Origin: Clostridium sp. MSJ-8
GTDB lineage: Bacteria; Bacillota; Clostridia; Clostridiales; Clostridiaceae
Direction: 5' to 3'
NCBI RefSeq assembly: GCF_018918325.1
Contig: NZ_JAHLQH010000029.1
Location: forward strand, 56,737-120,736
Length of the DNA: 64,000 nucleotides
In this document: piece by piece, positions 46,063 through 54,962 of the stretch
How the letters are laid out: every line of letters begins with the position of its first letter
Numbering within the stretch: position 1 is the stretch's first letter
Notes under the pieces: generated by a model
Database searches by the model: none
Told to the model about the DNA's origin: nothing
What the model saw: only the letters and a program-made list of their open reading frames with translations
Translations under genes and position numbers: made by a program

Positions 46063-46100
46063 TTAACCTTTATTTAACCTTAGATAAACATTTTTTAACA
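46063..46100 (+). promoter_or_regulatory. Four Pho-type hexamers upstream of the response regulator
   Basis: On the + strand, opposite to the gene: TTAACC (46063), TTAACC (46074), TAAACA (46085) and TTAACA (46095), with starts 11, 11 and 10 bases apart. This is the same periodicity as upstream of phnG and pstS. The reversed orientation relative to transcription resembles repressing arrangements known for some PhoP targets. Confidence 0.55.
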
Positions 46101-46118
46101 CTACAAATATTTTATCTA

Positions 46119-46457
46119 TTATAATAAAAAGATACTACACATACAATGACTTATATTAATAAGCAAATATAAAGCTACAACTACATTCATTATTTTATTA
46201 CTTATGTTTATTTGCTTTTCACTAGCTTCCTTGAATCTATTACCTAAATAAAGTAATAATAAAGTTGGAAGTGCTATCTTTAAAGCAAAGCAATTATATG
46301 AACTGCTTAAAATATTATTCATTATATTATTTGCTTCATAGCACACATCACCATTTATTAATATGTAAGTAAAAATAATGTCTGTGCAATTTAAAATTCC
46401 TAACATCCACAACTTACTATATACATTACTTTTATTTTTTATTAATGTACTTGTCAT
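46119..46457 (-). CDS. DUF5658-like small membrane protein (paralogue of 10247-10552)
   Basis: 112 residues, three helices. GILNCTDIIFTYILINGDVCYEANNIMN and the C-terminal NISHCMCSIFLL pattern match the protein at 10247-10552. AAGGAG nine bases before ATG 46457 is preferred over the upstream ATG 46481. Function unknown. Its stop lies only ~20 bases from the Pho-type repeats of the next operon. Confidence 0.75.
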   Translation of the reverse strand: MTSTLIKNKSNVYSKLWMLGILNCTDIIFTYILINGDVCYEANNIMNNILSSSYNCFALKIALPTLLLLYLGNRFKEASEKQINISNKIMNVVVALYLLINISHCMCSIFLL

Positions 46458-46611
46458 AACAAACATCTCCTTATTTACCATTTATCTCTCTATGTGTCTA
46501 TAATAACAAAATTATTTAAACTTAATTTTACAAGTATGTTAATAAAAATAAAAAAATGTCAATCTAACACTTCTCTATAAATTATAATTTTCAAATTCCA
46601 CATAATTTCCT

Positions 46612-46655
46612 ATAAAAAAATAGCAGGTAGTCTAGCTATAAGATCACCTGTCTAT
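46612..46655 (-). terminator. Terminator of the 107-residue membrane protein gene
   Basis: Stem ATAGCAGGT / ACCTGTCTAT (46620-46628 with 46646-46655, one bulge) followed on the minus strand by seven T residues. Confidence 0.7.
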
Positions 46656-46679
46656 AATTCATTCCTCTGTATTGGCAAT

Positions 46680-47003
46680 TTAATTTGTTTGTTTAATCTC
46701 TGTTTTTCCTACTGAACTTAAATTACGCTTATGACAATATACATTATATGCACCTATACAATATCCATTGAAAAGCCCAATTACTAAATTAAACGTTATA
46801 GAATTTATATCAAAAAATATGTATATAATTCCTACTACAACTACAACAGCTATATTAAGAAGAACAGTTACACCTGGTTTAAATCTATCACTAAAATTAT
46901 AAAATTTATCTAAAATACTAGATAAATGTAGTTTCTTATCAAAACCACTCACTAAAATAACTCCAATTATTTGAGTTGAAAGTAAAATTATTAATCTATC
47001 CAT
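46680..47003 (-). CDS. Small membrane protein of unknown family
   Basis: 107 residues with three hydrophobic segments (LIILLSTQIIGVILVSGF, VTVLLNIAVVVVVGIIYIFF, FNLVIGLFNGYCIGAYNVY) and a basic C-terminal tail. Ideal ribosome binding site (AGGAGGT) and its own terminator show it is expressed alone. Not recognised. Confidence 0.7.
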   Translation of the reverse strand: MDRLIILLSTQIIGVILVSGFDKKLHLSSILDKFYNFSDRFKPGVTVLLNIAVVVVVGIIYIFFDINSITFNLVIGLFNGYCIGAYNVYCHKRNLSSVGKTEIKQTN

Positions 47004-47152
47004 AATCTACCTCCTGTTTACTATATAAATTATGAACATATTATACCATAAAACATTTACATAATATATGCATATTTTATTAAAAATAATTAATATTTAA
47101 CATATTTATAGTATAATTAAATTTTTCACTCTATAAATATAGTCATATTTTA

Positions 47153-48079
47153 TTATCTTCTACGTATAAATTTAATAGCATTTTCCAAATATTCTTCTGC
47201 TTCATATCCCTTTGCAAGACCTAAACCATGCATTCCTTCATCATATATATATACTTCATTATCTATTGATTTTTTATTCAATGCTTCTTGTAACATAATG
47301 CTATTATGATAATCAACAAGTTTATCTTTTCTACAATGCCATAAAAATGTTTTAGGATAATTACTATCAATATTTTCTTCTAAGGAAAATATTGAAGCTT
47401 CAACATTATTAGGGAAAAGATTATATCTACTTTCTGCATGAACATATCTATTCATAGATACTACAGGATATGATAATATAACTGCTGTTGGTTTCTGCAA
47501 GTTAAATTTTTTATATCCAAAATTCTCAGTTGCAAATATACCTGCAAGATATCCACCTGCCGAATATCCCCATAATGAATAATTTTTTTCTACATTAAAT
47601 ATATCTAAATTATCCTCAATATACCTTATAGCTGATGCAACATCTTCAACTACATTATCAAACTTTCCTTTGTCCTTTATTCTATATTGAAGAACAAAAG
47701 ATGTTATACCTTTTTGCTGAAGTTCATTAGCTATAGGGAAACCTTCCCAAACGGTAGCTATCTTTGAAAATCCACCACCAGGACAAATCAAGGCATATGG
47801 TCCTTTCTTTTGTGATGGAAAATAATATAATTTAACACCATCATATAACTCATAGCAAACCTTTATTCCTAAATTAATATTATTTAACACACTATTTAAT
47901 CCATCTATTACACTAGTATCATCTTTTTTATTAAATTTGTGTCCTAGTGATATTAATTTTTTATGCTTATATATAATTTTGTATTTATTAATTTTCTCCC
48001 TACTATATGTATCAACATTTGCATATATAAAGCTTGTATTATTTACAAGATCATAATAAGTCGAATTTTTATCAAACAC
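47153..48079 (-). CDS. Alpha/beta hydrolase (BD-FAE-like esterase)
   Basis: 308 residues, cytoplasmic. Oxyanion motif CPGGGF (~100), nucleophile Ser in GYSAGGYLAG, acid Asp in HCRKDKLVDYHNS and His in EGMHGLGL make a complete catalytic triad. Such enzymes (acetyl-xylan esterase or BD-FAE type) remove acyl groups from carbohydrates or small esters. Substrate unknown. The N-terminal ~85 residues have no match I recognise. Confidence 0.87.
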   Translation of the reverse strand: MFDKNSTYYDLVNNTSFIYANVDTYSREKINKYKIIYKHKKLISLGHKFNKKDDTSVIDGLNSVLNNINLGIKVCYELYDGVKLYYFPSQKKGPYALICPGGGFSKIATVWEGFPIANELQQKGITSFVLQYRIKDKGKFDNVVEDVASAIRYIEDNLDIFNVEKNYSLWGYSAGGYLAGIFATENFGYKKFNLQKPTAVILSYPVVSMNRYVHAESRYNLFPNNVEASIFSLEENIDSNYPKTFLWHCRKDKLVDYHNSIMLQEALNKKSIDNEVYIYDEGMHGLGLAKGYEAEEYLENAIKFIRRR

Positions 48080-48146
48080 TATTAATCACACCTACTTTTC
48101 TTTTCATAAAAATTATAACATAGAGTTATCTAATTTCCTACTAGAG

Positions 48147-48195
48147 TAAAAAAATGTGACCCTATCATTGTAATTCAATAATAGAGCCACATTTT
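48147..48195 (-). terminator. Terminator of the GHKL-like gene
   Basis: Arms AAATGTG / CACATTT with inner CTAT/ATAG and ATTG/CAAT pairs, followed on the minus strand by seven T residues. It lies ~145 bases beyond the stop at 48339; the remaining gap shows nothing else. Confidence 0.7.
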
Positions 48196-48338
48196 CTGAT
48201 ATTAAAAATCATTGGTATTTTTATGAGATTGTCCGAAGGTATTTTATATAGGACTTCATCTGTAAATTAGTATTTCATCTTTTGTATGATATTATAATAC
48301 ATCACTTTTCGACACTTTTCAATATCTTTTTCCGTATT

Positions 48339-49565
48339 TTACATTTTATTAACACCTTGTTTTAAATCTATTCTAATTATTTGTATTATATAATTATAAA
48401 ATCTATTATAACTTCCTATCCCCACTTTTAACAATATAAGGTCTATAGTTGTTGCACTTACTCCTATTACATGACTAAAGCCATCAGAAGTTCTATATTT
48501 ATGTACCTCTTCTATATTATCAATGATCATTTGATATACTTTTTGATGGTCTTCATTTAAGTGTTTAAATCCATCTCGCATTTTATATTTAAAATAATCC
48601 AAAAGAGTAATTTCTCTTTCAATAATTCCTTCTTCTATGTCTGCACCTCTTTTTTGATTTATATTGTCTATTTTAGCTATTATATCTTTATTCTTATCTA
48701 GTATAATATCTAATTTATTATCTAGAAGTTCATTAGTAGTATTCTTTATTCTACTAATTTCAGTATAATCTATATCTACATCATCAATACTTACAGATAA
48801 TAATTTAGATTTTATCTTTTCTTCAAACTCTTCAATAATTATGTTAACAATATCTCTTTTATAATCATAATCCTTATTATATGCTAATATATAATAATCT
48901 GTTCCAGCTTCTTTTCTACTAAAACTAACATCTAAATTAGTAGTTGCTAACTTTGGCATATCTTCATTACTATAATATCCTATGCCTTTTGTTATAAAAT
49001 CCCCCATCTTGTAAGTAGTAAACGAAGCAATTCCTTCACTATACTCATATCCACATTTATTTTTTGTGCTTATAAATATAGTATTAAAATCCGATAAATC
49101 TAAAAATATACTATTTATATTAGGCAATGAATTTTTATATTTGATTCCATTTTTAGCTAAAAATTCTCTCCAACTAATTGCAATATTATTTTTATTGTTT
49201 TGCATAGAAATAGTATTATAATTGCTTATTCTAAGGCTATCTATATAAGGCTCATTAAGTAAATTTAATATCTTTTTATAATGTTCACGTCCTAAGATGT
49301 CAAAATCCTCATCACAATATTCCATACATAACTCTACAACTGTTTTATAAGCAGAATAACCAGGTATATCCTTTGGATTAATCTTAAAGGACTTAAATTC
49401 TACTTTTACTGGAAATTTTTCATTATAACATGCTAATAAAGAATTAGTTAATACTTCCTTAGCCAAAATCTTATAGTAACCCATATATGGAGCTTTTTTA
49501 GGCAAACTTCTATAGCTTAATATCTCATTTTTTTTGCTCCTAGGGAAATTCCACCTTACTCCCAT
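48339..49565 (-). CDS. Degenerate GHKL/HSP90-type ATPase-family protein, unknown role
   Basis: 408 residues. The opening RWNFPRSKK, the helix LAKEVLTNSLLACYNEKFPVKVEFKSFKI (N-box-like E-x3-N), IPGYSAYKTVVELCMEY and LRISNYNTISM resemble a family of standalone HSP90/GHKL-fold ATPases found in accessory and defence-type loci. So do IFISTKNKCGY, TKGIGYYS and RKEAGTDYYI. In that family a Gly-rich ATP lid of the type GGSFGIGK normally precedes the IFIST block; here it is absent and the N-box Asp is replaced. ATP use is therefore doubtful. The C-terminal ~150 residues are helical and unrecognised. AAAGGAG precedes ATG 49565. Single-gene unit with its own terminator. Confidence 0.6.
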   Translation of the reverse strand: MGVRWNFPRSKKNEILSYRSLPKKAPYMGYYKILAKEVLTNSLLACYNEKFPVKVEFKSFKINPKDIPGYSAYKTVVELCMEYCDEDFDILGREHYKKILNLLNEPYIDSLRISNYNTISMQNNKNNIAISWREFLAKNGIKYKNSLPNINSIFLDLSDFNTIFISTKNKCGYEYSEGIASFTTYKMGDFITKGIGYYSNEDMPKLATTNLDVSFSRKEAGTDYYILAYNKDYDYKRDIVNIIIEEFEEKIKSKLLSVSIDDVDIDYTEISRIKNTTNELLDNKLDIILDKNKDIIAKIDNINQKRGADIEEGIIEREITLLDYFKYKMRDGFKHLNEDHQKVYQMIIDNIEEVHKYRTSDGFSHVIGVSATTIDLILLKVGIGSYNRFYNYIIQIIRIDLKQGVNKM

Positions 49566-49684
49566 ATTATCTCCTTTATACCTATTATTTTTTAGTTATT
49601 TTATACTAAAAAATATACACCAATTAATAAATTCAAAATCCAAAAAACTAATCCAATACCTTCAAATCTTCCACTAGAAAATTA

Positions 49685-51127
49685 TCACTTTTTTATATAC
49701 ACAGAAACTGACTTGCCTTTCACCTTAAATACACCATATCCATTTTTATCTATTATCACTTCATCTTCTATATTACCAAGAGCATCGTAGTATACTTGTC
49801 CACCATTTTCCTTACCAACATACATCTTCTTTTCACCGTCTTCATACCAATTGGTCATAATTGTAACTAATCCAGAATTGTCATGTTCTTTATCTCCTTC
49901 TCTTACAAAGCCAACTACATCTTTATCATCAAAATATAATTTTTCTTTTCCATAAGCATATTTTTTTCTTAATGATATTAATTCTTCTATATGTTCAACT
50001 GGTTTTATATTCTGGCATTCAACTCCATATAAATCACCATAGAACACACATGGATATCCCTTTTCTCTAAGTAATATAATTGCATAAGCCATTGGCTTAA
50101 ACCAATCTCTAACCCAACTTTCTAATGATTGTCCATATTGGCTATCATGATTATCTACAAATGTAACTGCATATTTAGGATTGCTTTCTACTAATGTATT
50201 ATCCAATATAGTGCTTATATCATAATCTACATCACTAGTAGATATTCTATGGAAATTAAAATGAAGTGGAACATCAAATAATGACATTGTCTTACCAGTA
50301 ACATCTATATAATGATTAAGTTTATTTAAATCATTGCTCCAATATTCTCCAACAGCAAATAATTCCTTGCCTGTTTTTTTACGTAACTTAGTAAGCCAAT
50401 CTTTAAAAAATTGAAATTTTATATGCTTAACTGCATCTAATCTAAAACCATTAATATTAGTAGTTTCTATATACCATTCTCCAAATCTATCTAATTCTTC
50501 AAGAACTTCTTCATCACTAAAGTCTACATCAGCACCTAGTAGATAATCATAATTTCCCAATTCATCATCTACTTCTTCATCCCACTTCTTGCCTATAAAT
50601 CTAAATATACCACCTTCTCTGTGTAGTACATCATAATCAGTTCCATGAAAGTGTGTCCAGTTCCATCTGAAATTAGAATATTTACCATTACGTCCCCAGA
50701 AATCAAATTTAGTCCATACTTCTACTTTTCTCATATCTCCAATTGTTTTGGTTCTATCATTATTATCATCTTTTACTGCATATGTCTTCTCTATCTCATC
50801 AGCACCAGTTCTGTGATTTAAAACTATATCAGCCAAGACATCTATATTATTATCTTGAAGTGAACTAATAGCAGCTATATATTCATCCTTTGAACCATAT
50901 TTAGTTTCAACAGATCCTTTTTGACTGAATTCACCTAAGTCAAATAAGTCATAAACTGAATATCCAACATCTGTAACACCACTTGCTCCTTTAGTAGCAG
51001 GTGGTAGCCATACAGATGTTATTCCTATATCACTTAAATGCTTTGCATCAGCTTTTACCTTTCTCCATAGTGATTTATCACATGGAAGATACCATTCAAA
51101 ATATTGAATCATTGTTTTATTGTCCAT
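49685..51127 (-). CDS. Cytoplasmic alpha-amylase (GH13)
   Basis: 480 residues without signal peptide, so intracellular; hydrolyses alpha-1,4 glucans such as stored glycogen. GH13 regions: DVLADIVLNHR, GFRLDAVKHI (nucleophile Asp231), AVGEYW (acid/base Glu261) and FVDNHDSQ (Asp328). AGGGAGG favours ATG 51127 over TTG 51133. Its nearness to glgA supports a glycogen role. Confidence 0.93.
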   Translation of the reverse strand: MDNKTMIQYFEWYLPCDKSLWRKVKADAKHLSDIGITSVWLPPATKGASGVTDVGYSVYDLFDLGEFSQKGSVETKYGSKDEYIAAISSLQDNNIDVLADIVLNHRTGADEIEKTYAVKDDNNDRTKTIGDMRKVEVWTKFDFWGRNGKYSNFRWNWTHFHGTDYDVLHREGGIFRFIGKKWDEEVDDELGNYDYLLGADVDFSDEEVLEELDRFGEWYIETTNINGFRLDAVKHIKFQFFKDWLTKLRKKTGKELFAVGEYWSNDLNKLNHYIDVTGKTMSLFDVPLHFNFHRISTSDVDYDISTILDNTLVESNPKYAVTFVDNHDSQYGQSLESWVRDWFKPMAYAIILLREKGYPCVFYGDLYGVECQNIKPVEHIEELISLRKKYAYGKEKLYFDDKDVVGFVREGDKEHDNSGLVTIMTNWYEDGEKKMYVGKENGGQVYYDALGNIEDEVIIDKNGYGVFKVKGKSVSVYIKK

Positions 51128-51180
51128 CTCCAATTGCCTCCCTAGTTATGGATACTTATTTGTCTAAATATCATTTTATC

Positions 51181-52074
51181 TTAAATGAAAATATTTAATA
51201 TTCCTATTATAAACCCTATTAGTGCACCTAAGTTAACTACAGCATTTAACTCCTTCTTCATAACAGATAACACAAGTTCTTCTAGTTCTCTCATATTCAT
51301 TTCTTTTATCTTTTCTTCTATTATAGATGATATATTTAATTTCTTTAATATAAGTCCTGCTTTTTCTCTAACAAATCTTATATATATGTCTTTAATAATT
51401 TTTCTTAGTCTATCCTCATCTATATCAATTATATCTAAAAACTCTTTTATTGTGCCATTTTCAAATTTACTATATTCCTTACATATCACAGGAAATACAT
51501 AATCTTCTCCATTATTCTTTATAAACTCATTTACTCCATCTCCTAATGAAGTAGCTATTGAACTTATCATTTTATCATTTACAAACAAAGATAAGGCAGC
51601 AGGAAGCTTTTCTTTTATAGTTTTACTTCCTTCTGTAGCAATGATATTTCCTATATCTTCGTTTTCTAACACATTAACTACCTTAGTAGTTAAAAAACTA
51701 ATTACTTTCTCTCTTATATCATCTAACTTATCTTCTTCTATGAATTTCTCTAATATATTAGAAACCTTTATTTCAGTATTATCGTGTCTATAAACATAAG
51801 TAATAACTCCATCTTGAATTGTCTTTATTATATCTTCATTTAATAGAGTATTAATTATGTCTTCTTCTGTAAGTAGTGTATCAGCAACCATATTTCCTAA
51901 TGCTTTTGCCACTCTATCCTTCCCTTTAGGAATAATTCCTGGTGTAAATGGTAATGTATACTTTCCTATTTTTATAGGGTTATAAGGTTTAAATAACATC
52001 TTTACCGCTATATAGTTAGTACAATATCCTATAATACCTCCTATAATAGGTCCTGAAATAATTGCAAAATCCAT
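51181..52074 (-). CDS. DUF445 membrane-associated protein
   Basis: 297 residues. N-terminal and C-terminal hydrophobic segments flank a helical middle. The block IGGIIGYCTNYIAVKMLFKPYNPIKIGKYTLPFTPGIIPKGKDRVAKALGNMVADTLL is the DUF445/YheB signature. Function unknown. Lies 27 bases downstream of glgA and 53 bases upstream of the amylase gene on the same strand. Confidence 0.9.
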   Translation of the reverse strand: MDFAIISGPIIGGIIGYCTNYIAVKMLFKPYNPIKIGKYTLPFTPGIIPKGKDRVAKALGNMVADTLLTEEDIINTLLNEDIIKTIQDGVITYVYRHDNTEIKVSNILEKFIEEDKLDDIREKVISFLTTKVVNVLENEDIGNIIATEGSKTIKEKLPAALSLFVNDKMISSIATSLGDGVNEFIKNNGEDYVFPVICKEYSKFENGTIKEFLDIIDIDEDRLRKIIKDIYIRFVREKAGLILKKLNISSIIEEKIKEMNMRELEELVLSVMKKELNAVVNLGALIGFIIGILNIFI

Positions 52075-52101
52075 ATCTTTTCTCTCTCTTTCGTTTATAT
52101 A

Positions 52102-53559
52102 TTAATACCAATTATTAATTACTTTTTCGTATAAATCTTGATATTCCTTAGCTTGAACTTCCCATGAGAAATCTTCTTCTAAATCTCTCTTAACCATATC
52201 ATCCCATTTATCTCTATTAACAAAATACTCATGTTTAGCATAATTAATTGTTCTAAGCATCTCGTCTGCATTATAATTGCTAAATGTAAATCCTGTTCCT
52301 GAATTTTCATATTCATTGTATGGAATTATAGTATCTTTTAATCCACCTGTTTCACGAACTATAGGAACTGTACCATAACGTAATGCAATAAGCTGAGTTA
52401 ATCCACATGGTTCAAATTTAGATGGAACAAGCATAGCATCTGCTGCTGCATATAACTTATGTGCTAAATTATCTGAATAATATATGTTAGCTGATACCCT
52501 ATCTCTATAATCCCAAGCATATTTCTTGAACATATTCTCATATCTTTCGTCTCCAGTTCCTACTATTACAAACTGAACATTATCATCAGGAATTCCTCCC
52601 ATAACCCAATTTATAAGATCTAATCCCTTCTGATCTGTTAATCTAGATATAAGACCTATCATCATCTTATTCTCATCTACTGGAAGACCTAATTGTTTCT
52701 GTAATTCTGTCTTATTAACACTCTTGTTCTTCTTGAAATCATCCTTATTATAATTCTTAAATATCTGAATATCTCCTTCTGGATTATAAACATTATAATC
52801 TATTCCATTAACTATACCACATAACTTGTTATTATAGTCACGTATAACTCCATCAAGACCTTCACCATAATAATCATTCTGAATCTCTCCAGCATAAGTA
52901 TGACTAACTGTAGTTAAATAGTCACAATAAACTATTCCACCTTTTAACATATTAGCCTCTCTCTTATATTCCATTTTTCCCAAATAAAAAACTTCATCTG
53001 GAAGCCCTGTTAAATATCTAAATGTCTTTATATCCCATACTCCTTGGAATTTTAGATTATGAATAGTTAATATAACCTTAGTACCATAGAAAAATTCATT
53101 ATATCTATATAATGTTCTCAAATATACAGGCACTAATGCTGCTTGCCAATCATGGCAATGAATAATATCAGGTTTAAAGTTAATAACTGGTAATATAGCC
53201 AAAGCTGCCTTACTGAAGAAACAGAATTTCTCTATATCCCATCTTAAATCTCCATAAGGCTTATCGCCACTAAAATATTCTTCATTATCAATAAAATAAT
53301 AAGTTATACCTTCATGTACATAAGTCATTATTCCAACATGAACATGAGTATACTTATGACCTAAATCCATATAGAAATGATGAACATACTGAAAATGTTG
53401 ACGATATTCCCAAGGAATACATTTATAGTTAGGAATAATAACTCTTACATCATATTTATCTTTATCTAATGATTTAGGTAACGCACCAACAACATCAGCT
53501 AAACCTCCTGTTTTAATAAATGGATAGCATTCTGATGCAACAAATAATATATTTCTCAT
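52102..53559 (-). CDS. glgA: Glycogen synthase (GT5)
   Basis: Transfers glucose from ADP-glucose onto glycogen. 485 residues. ADP-glucose-binding KTGGLADVVGALPKSL near the N-terminus, IIHCHDWQAALVP, GIDYNVYNPEGD, LISRLTDQKGLDL and SKFEPCGLTQLIALRYGTVPIVRETGGLKDTI are all present. It starts right after an AGGGGG motif. No other glg genes are in the window. Confidence 0.96.
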   Translation of the reverse strand: MRNILFVASECYPFIKTGGLADVVGALPKSLDKDKYDVRVIIPNYKCIPWEYRQHFQYVHHFYMDLGHKYTHVHVGIMTYVHEGITYYFIDNEEYFSGDKPYGDLRWDIEKFCFFSKAALAILPVINFKPDIIHCHDWQAALVPVYLRTLYRYNEFFYGTKVILTIHNLKFQGVWDIKTFRYLTGLPDEVFYLGKMEYKREANMLKGGIVYCDYLTTVSHTYAGEIQNDYYGEGLDGVIRDYNNKLCGIVNGIDYNVYNPEGDIQIFKNYNKDDFKKNKSVNKTELQKQLGLPVDENKMMIGLISRLTDQKGLDLINWVMGGIPDDNVQFVIVGTGDERYENMFKKYAWDYRDRVSANIYYSDNLAHKLYAAADAMLVPSKFEPCGLTQLIALRYGTVPIVRETGGLKDTIIPYNEYENSGTGFTFSNYNADEMLRTINYAKHEYFVNRDKWDDMVKRDLEEDFSWEVQAKEYQDLYEKVINNWY

Positions 53560-53713
53560 AAAAAAATCCCCCTAAGTTTCTTACTTTATTAATACCTTTT
53601 TACATGTTTATATATATAGTATAACAATGATATAATCCTATTTCAAATATTTAGGTTAAATTTAAAACATAATAGCATTAGCTTAATTAATAAATTTAAT
53701 TTCTTATAGAACA

Positions 53714-53775
53714 AAAAGACGTATCTGCAATTTAACTTAAACTCTAGGAGGTAAAAGTTTTTATGCAGACACGTC
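53714..53775 (-). terminator. Terminator of the flavodoxin/DUF3793 operon
   Basis: Twelve-base arms GACGTATCTGCA / TGCAGACACGTC (53718-53729 with 53764-53775, one mismatch), followed on the minus strand by a T-run. The loop contains AGGAGGT on the + strand, probably by chance. Confidence 0.7.
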
Positions 53776-53797
53776 ACATTTTCTTTTGGCAAGTATA

Positions 53798-54412
53798 CTA
53801 AGCTACTAAAGCTTTTATACACATTATTATTGTTTTCTTATTATATCCATTTAATATGCTAGTTTGAGTTTTTAATTTTATATCGTCGTATAATTTAAAC
53901 AGCTTTCTTGCTCTTTCTTCATTATTGAATACTTTCCAATAACCACACAATAGACACTTTTTTTCAGAGCAATTAATAAAATCATCAACATCCCTAAAGG
54001 GAATGCCCAAAAACAAGCCGATTTCATGAGGGCAATGATATTTATTATATCTTATTTTTAATGTATTTAGATAGCTATTTACAGACAGCTTCTCATCATA
54101 TCCAAGCTTCACTAAGAAATTTTTAGTTTCCACTTCACTAAGCTGCATTAATAAATTTTCATCATTATATATTAATGTAACAATTATGTCTTCTGTCACT
54201 CTAAGCACAATATAATCAAGCGACAGATTTTTTATAATTTCATCACCATATTTAACAAAACCCTCATAAGTATTAAATTCGTTCTTATTAAACGTAATTG
54301 TAGATGCAGGCTTAACTCCAGCAATAACCGGGGATATATTATATATAATAAGCTTTTCCATAAACTCTCTTTCTGGTAGAGCATTTATGATTCTATAAAA
54401 CTCTAAACACAT
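53798..54412 (-). CDS. DUF3793-family protein
   Basis: 204 residues. The C-terminal half holds the DUF3793 core YHCPHEIGLFLGIPFRDVDDFINCSEKKCLLCGYWKVF, with cysteines that could bind metal. DUF3793 genes are repeatedly found beside flavodoxin in clostridia, as here (10 bases apart), and are probably co-regulated by iron. AGGTGA precedes ATG 54412. Confidence 0.88.
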   Translation of the reverse strand: MCLEFYRIINALPEREFMEKLIIYNISPVIAGVKPASTITFNKNEFNTYEGFVKYGDEIIKNLSLDYIVLRVTEDIIVTLIYNDENLLMQLSEVETKNFLVKLGYDEKLSVNSYLNTLKIRYNKYHCPHEIGLFLGIPFRDVDDFINCSEKKCLLCGYWKVFNNEERARKLFKLYDDIKLKTQTSILNGYNKKTIIMCIKALVA

Positions 54413-54422
54413 ATCATTTCAC

Positions 54423-54839
54423 CTATAGAGCAGCTATTTGCTTACCATATTCTATAAGTTCACTATCATCATCATCTGGAGTACCATTTGTCATTACACA
54501 TTCTAATGGAACTGTACATCCATAATCAGTCATTCTTTCTTCCCAGTCTCTCATCCATTTTCCATCTCCCCATCCATAAGAACCGAATAGAGCTACTTTT
54601 TTGCCAGCTATTTTAGTAGATATAGCTTCAACAAATGGATCAAATTCACATTCTTCTAATACTTCATCTCCCATAGCTGGGCAACCTAATATTACTACAT
54701 CTTCATTGTCAAATATATCATCACTTGCAGCTGAAACATTAACTACTTCAGCTTCTTTTCCAGCTTCTGTGATACCTTTTGCTATTATTTCAGCACACTT
54801 TTCTGTGTTGCCTGTTCCTGACCAATATACTATTTTCAT
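54423..54839 (-). CDS. Flavodoxin
   Basis: 138 residues. FMN phosphate-binding loop WSGTGNTEKCA at residues 5-15, then LGCPAMGDEVLEECEFDPF and FGSYGWGDGKWMRDWEERM typical of short-chain flavodoxins. Replaces ferredoxin as electron carrier when iron is scarce; the perfect Fur box upstream fits that. Operon with the DUF3793 gene. Confidence 0.95.
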   Translation of the reverse strand: MKIVYWSGTGNTEKCAEIIAKGITEAGKEAEVVNVSAASDDIFDNEDVVILGCPAMGDEVLEECEFDPFVEAISTKIAGKKVALFGSYGWGDGKWMRDWEERMTDYGCTVPLECVMTNGTPDDDDSELIEYGKQIAAL

Positions 54840-54889
54840 ATTAATAACATCCTCCTTGAAATATAAATAATCCTTACATATTTATATTA

Positions 54890-54904
54890 TGATAATTATT
54901 ATCA
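54890..54904. promoter_or_regulatory. Perfect 7-1-7 Fur box
   Basis: TGATAATTATTATCA, an exact 7-1-7 palindrome, lies 51 bases before the flavodoxin start. Marks iron-dependent repression of flavodoxin and DUF3793. Confidence 0.85.
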
Positions 54905-54962
54905 ATTGTCAATGTATATCAATTGTTAATGTGTCTCACTTTTTCTCATTAAGACATATCAC

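Noticed and set aside
53762..53800. A 12-codon + strand ORF after a perfect AGGAGGT
   Set aside because: It is inside the loop and arm of a leftward terminator, with no promoter on the + strand.
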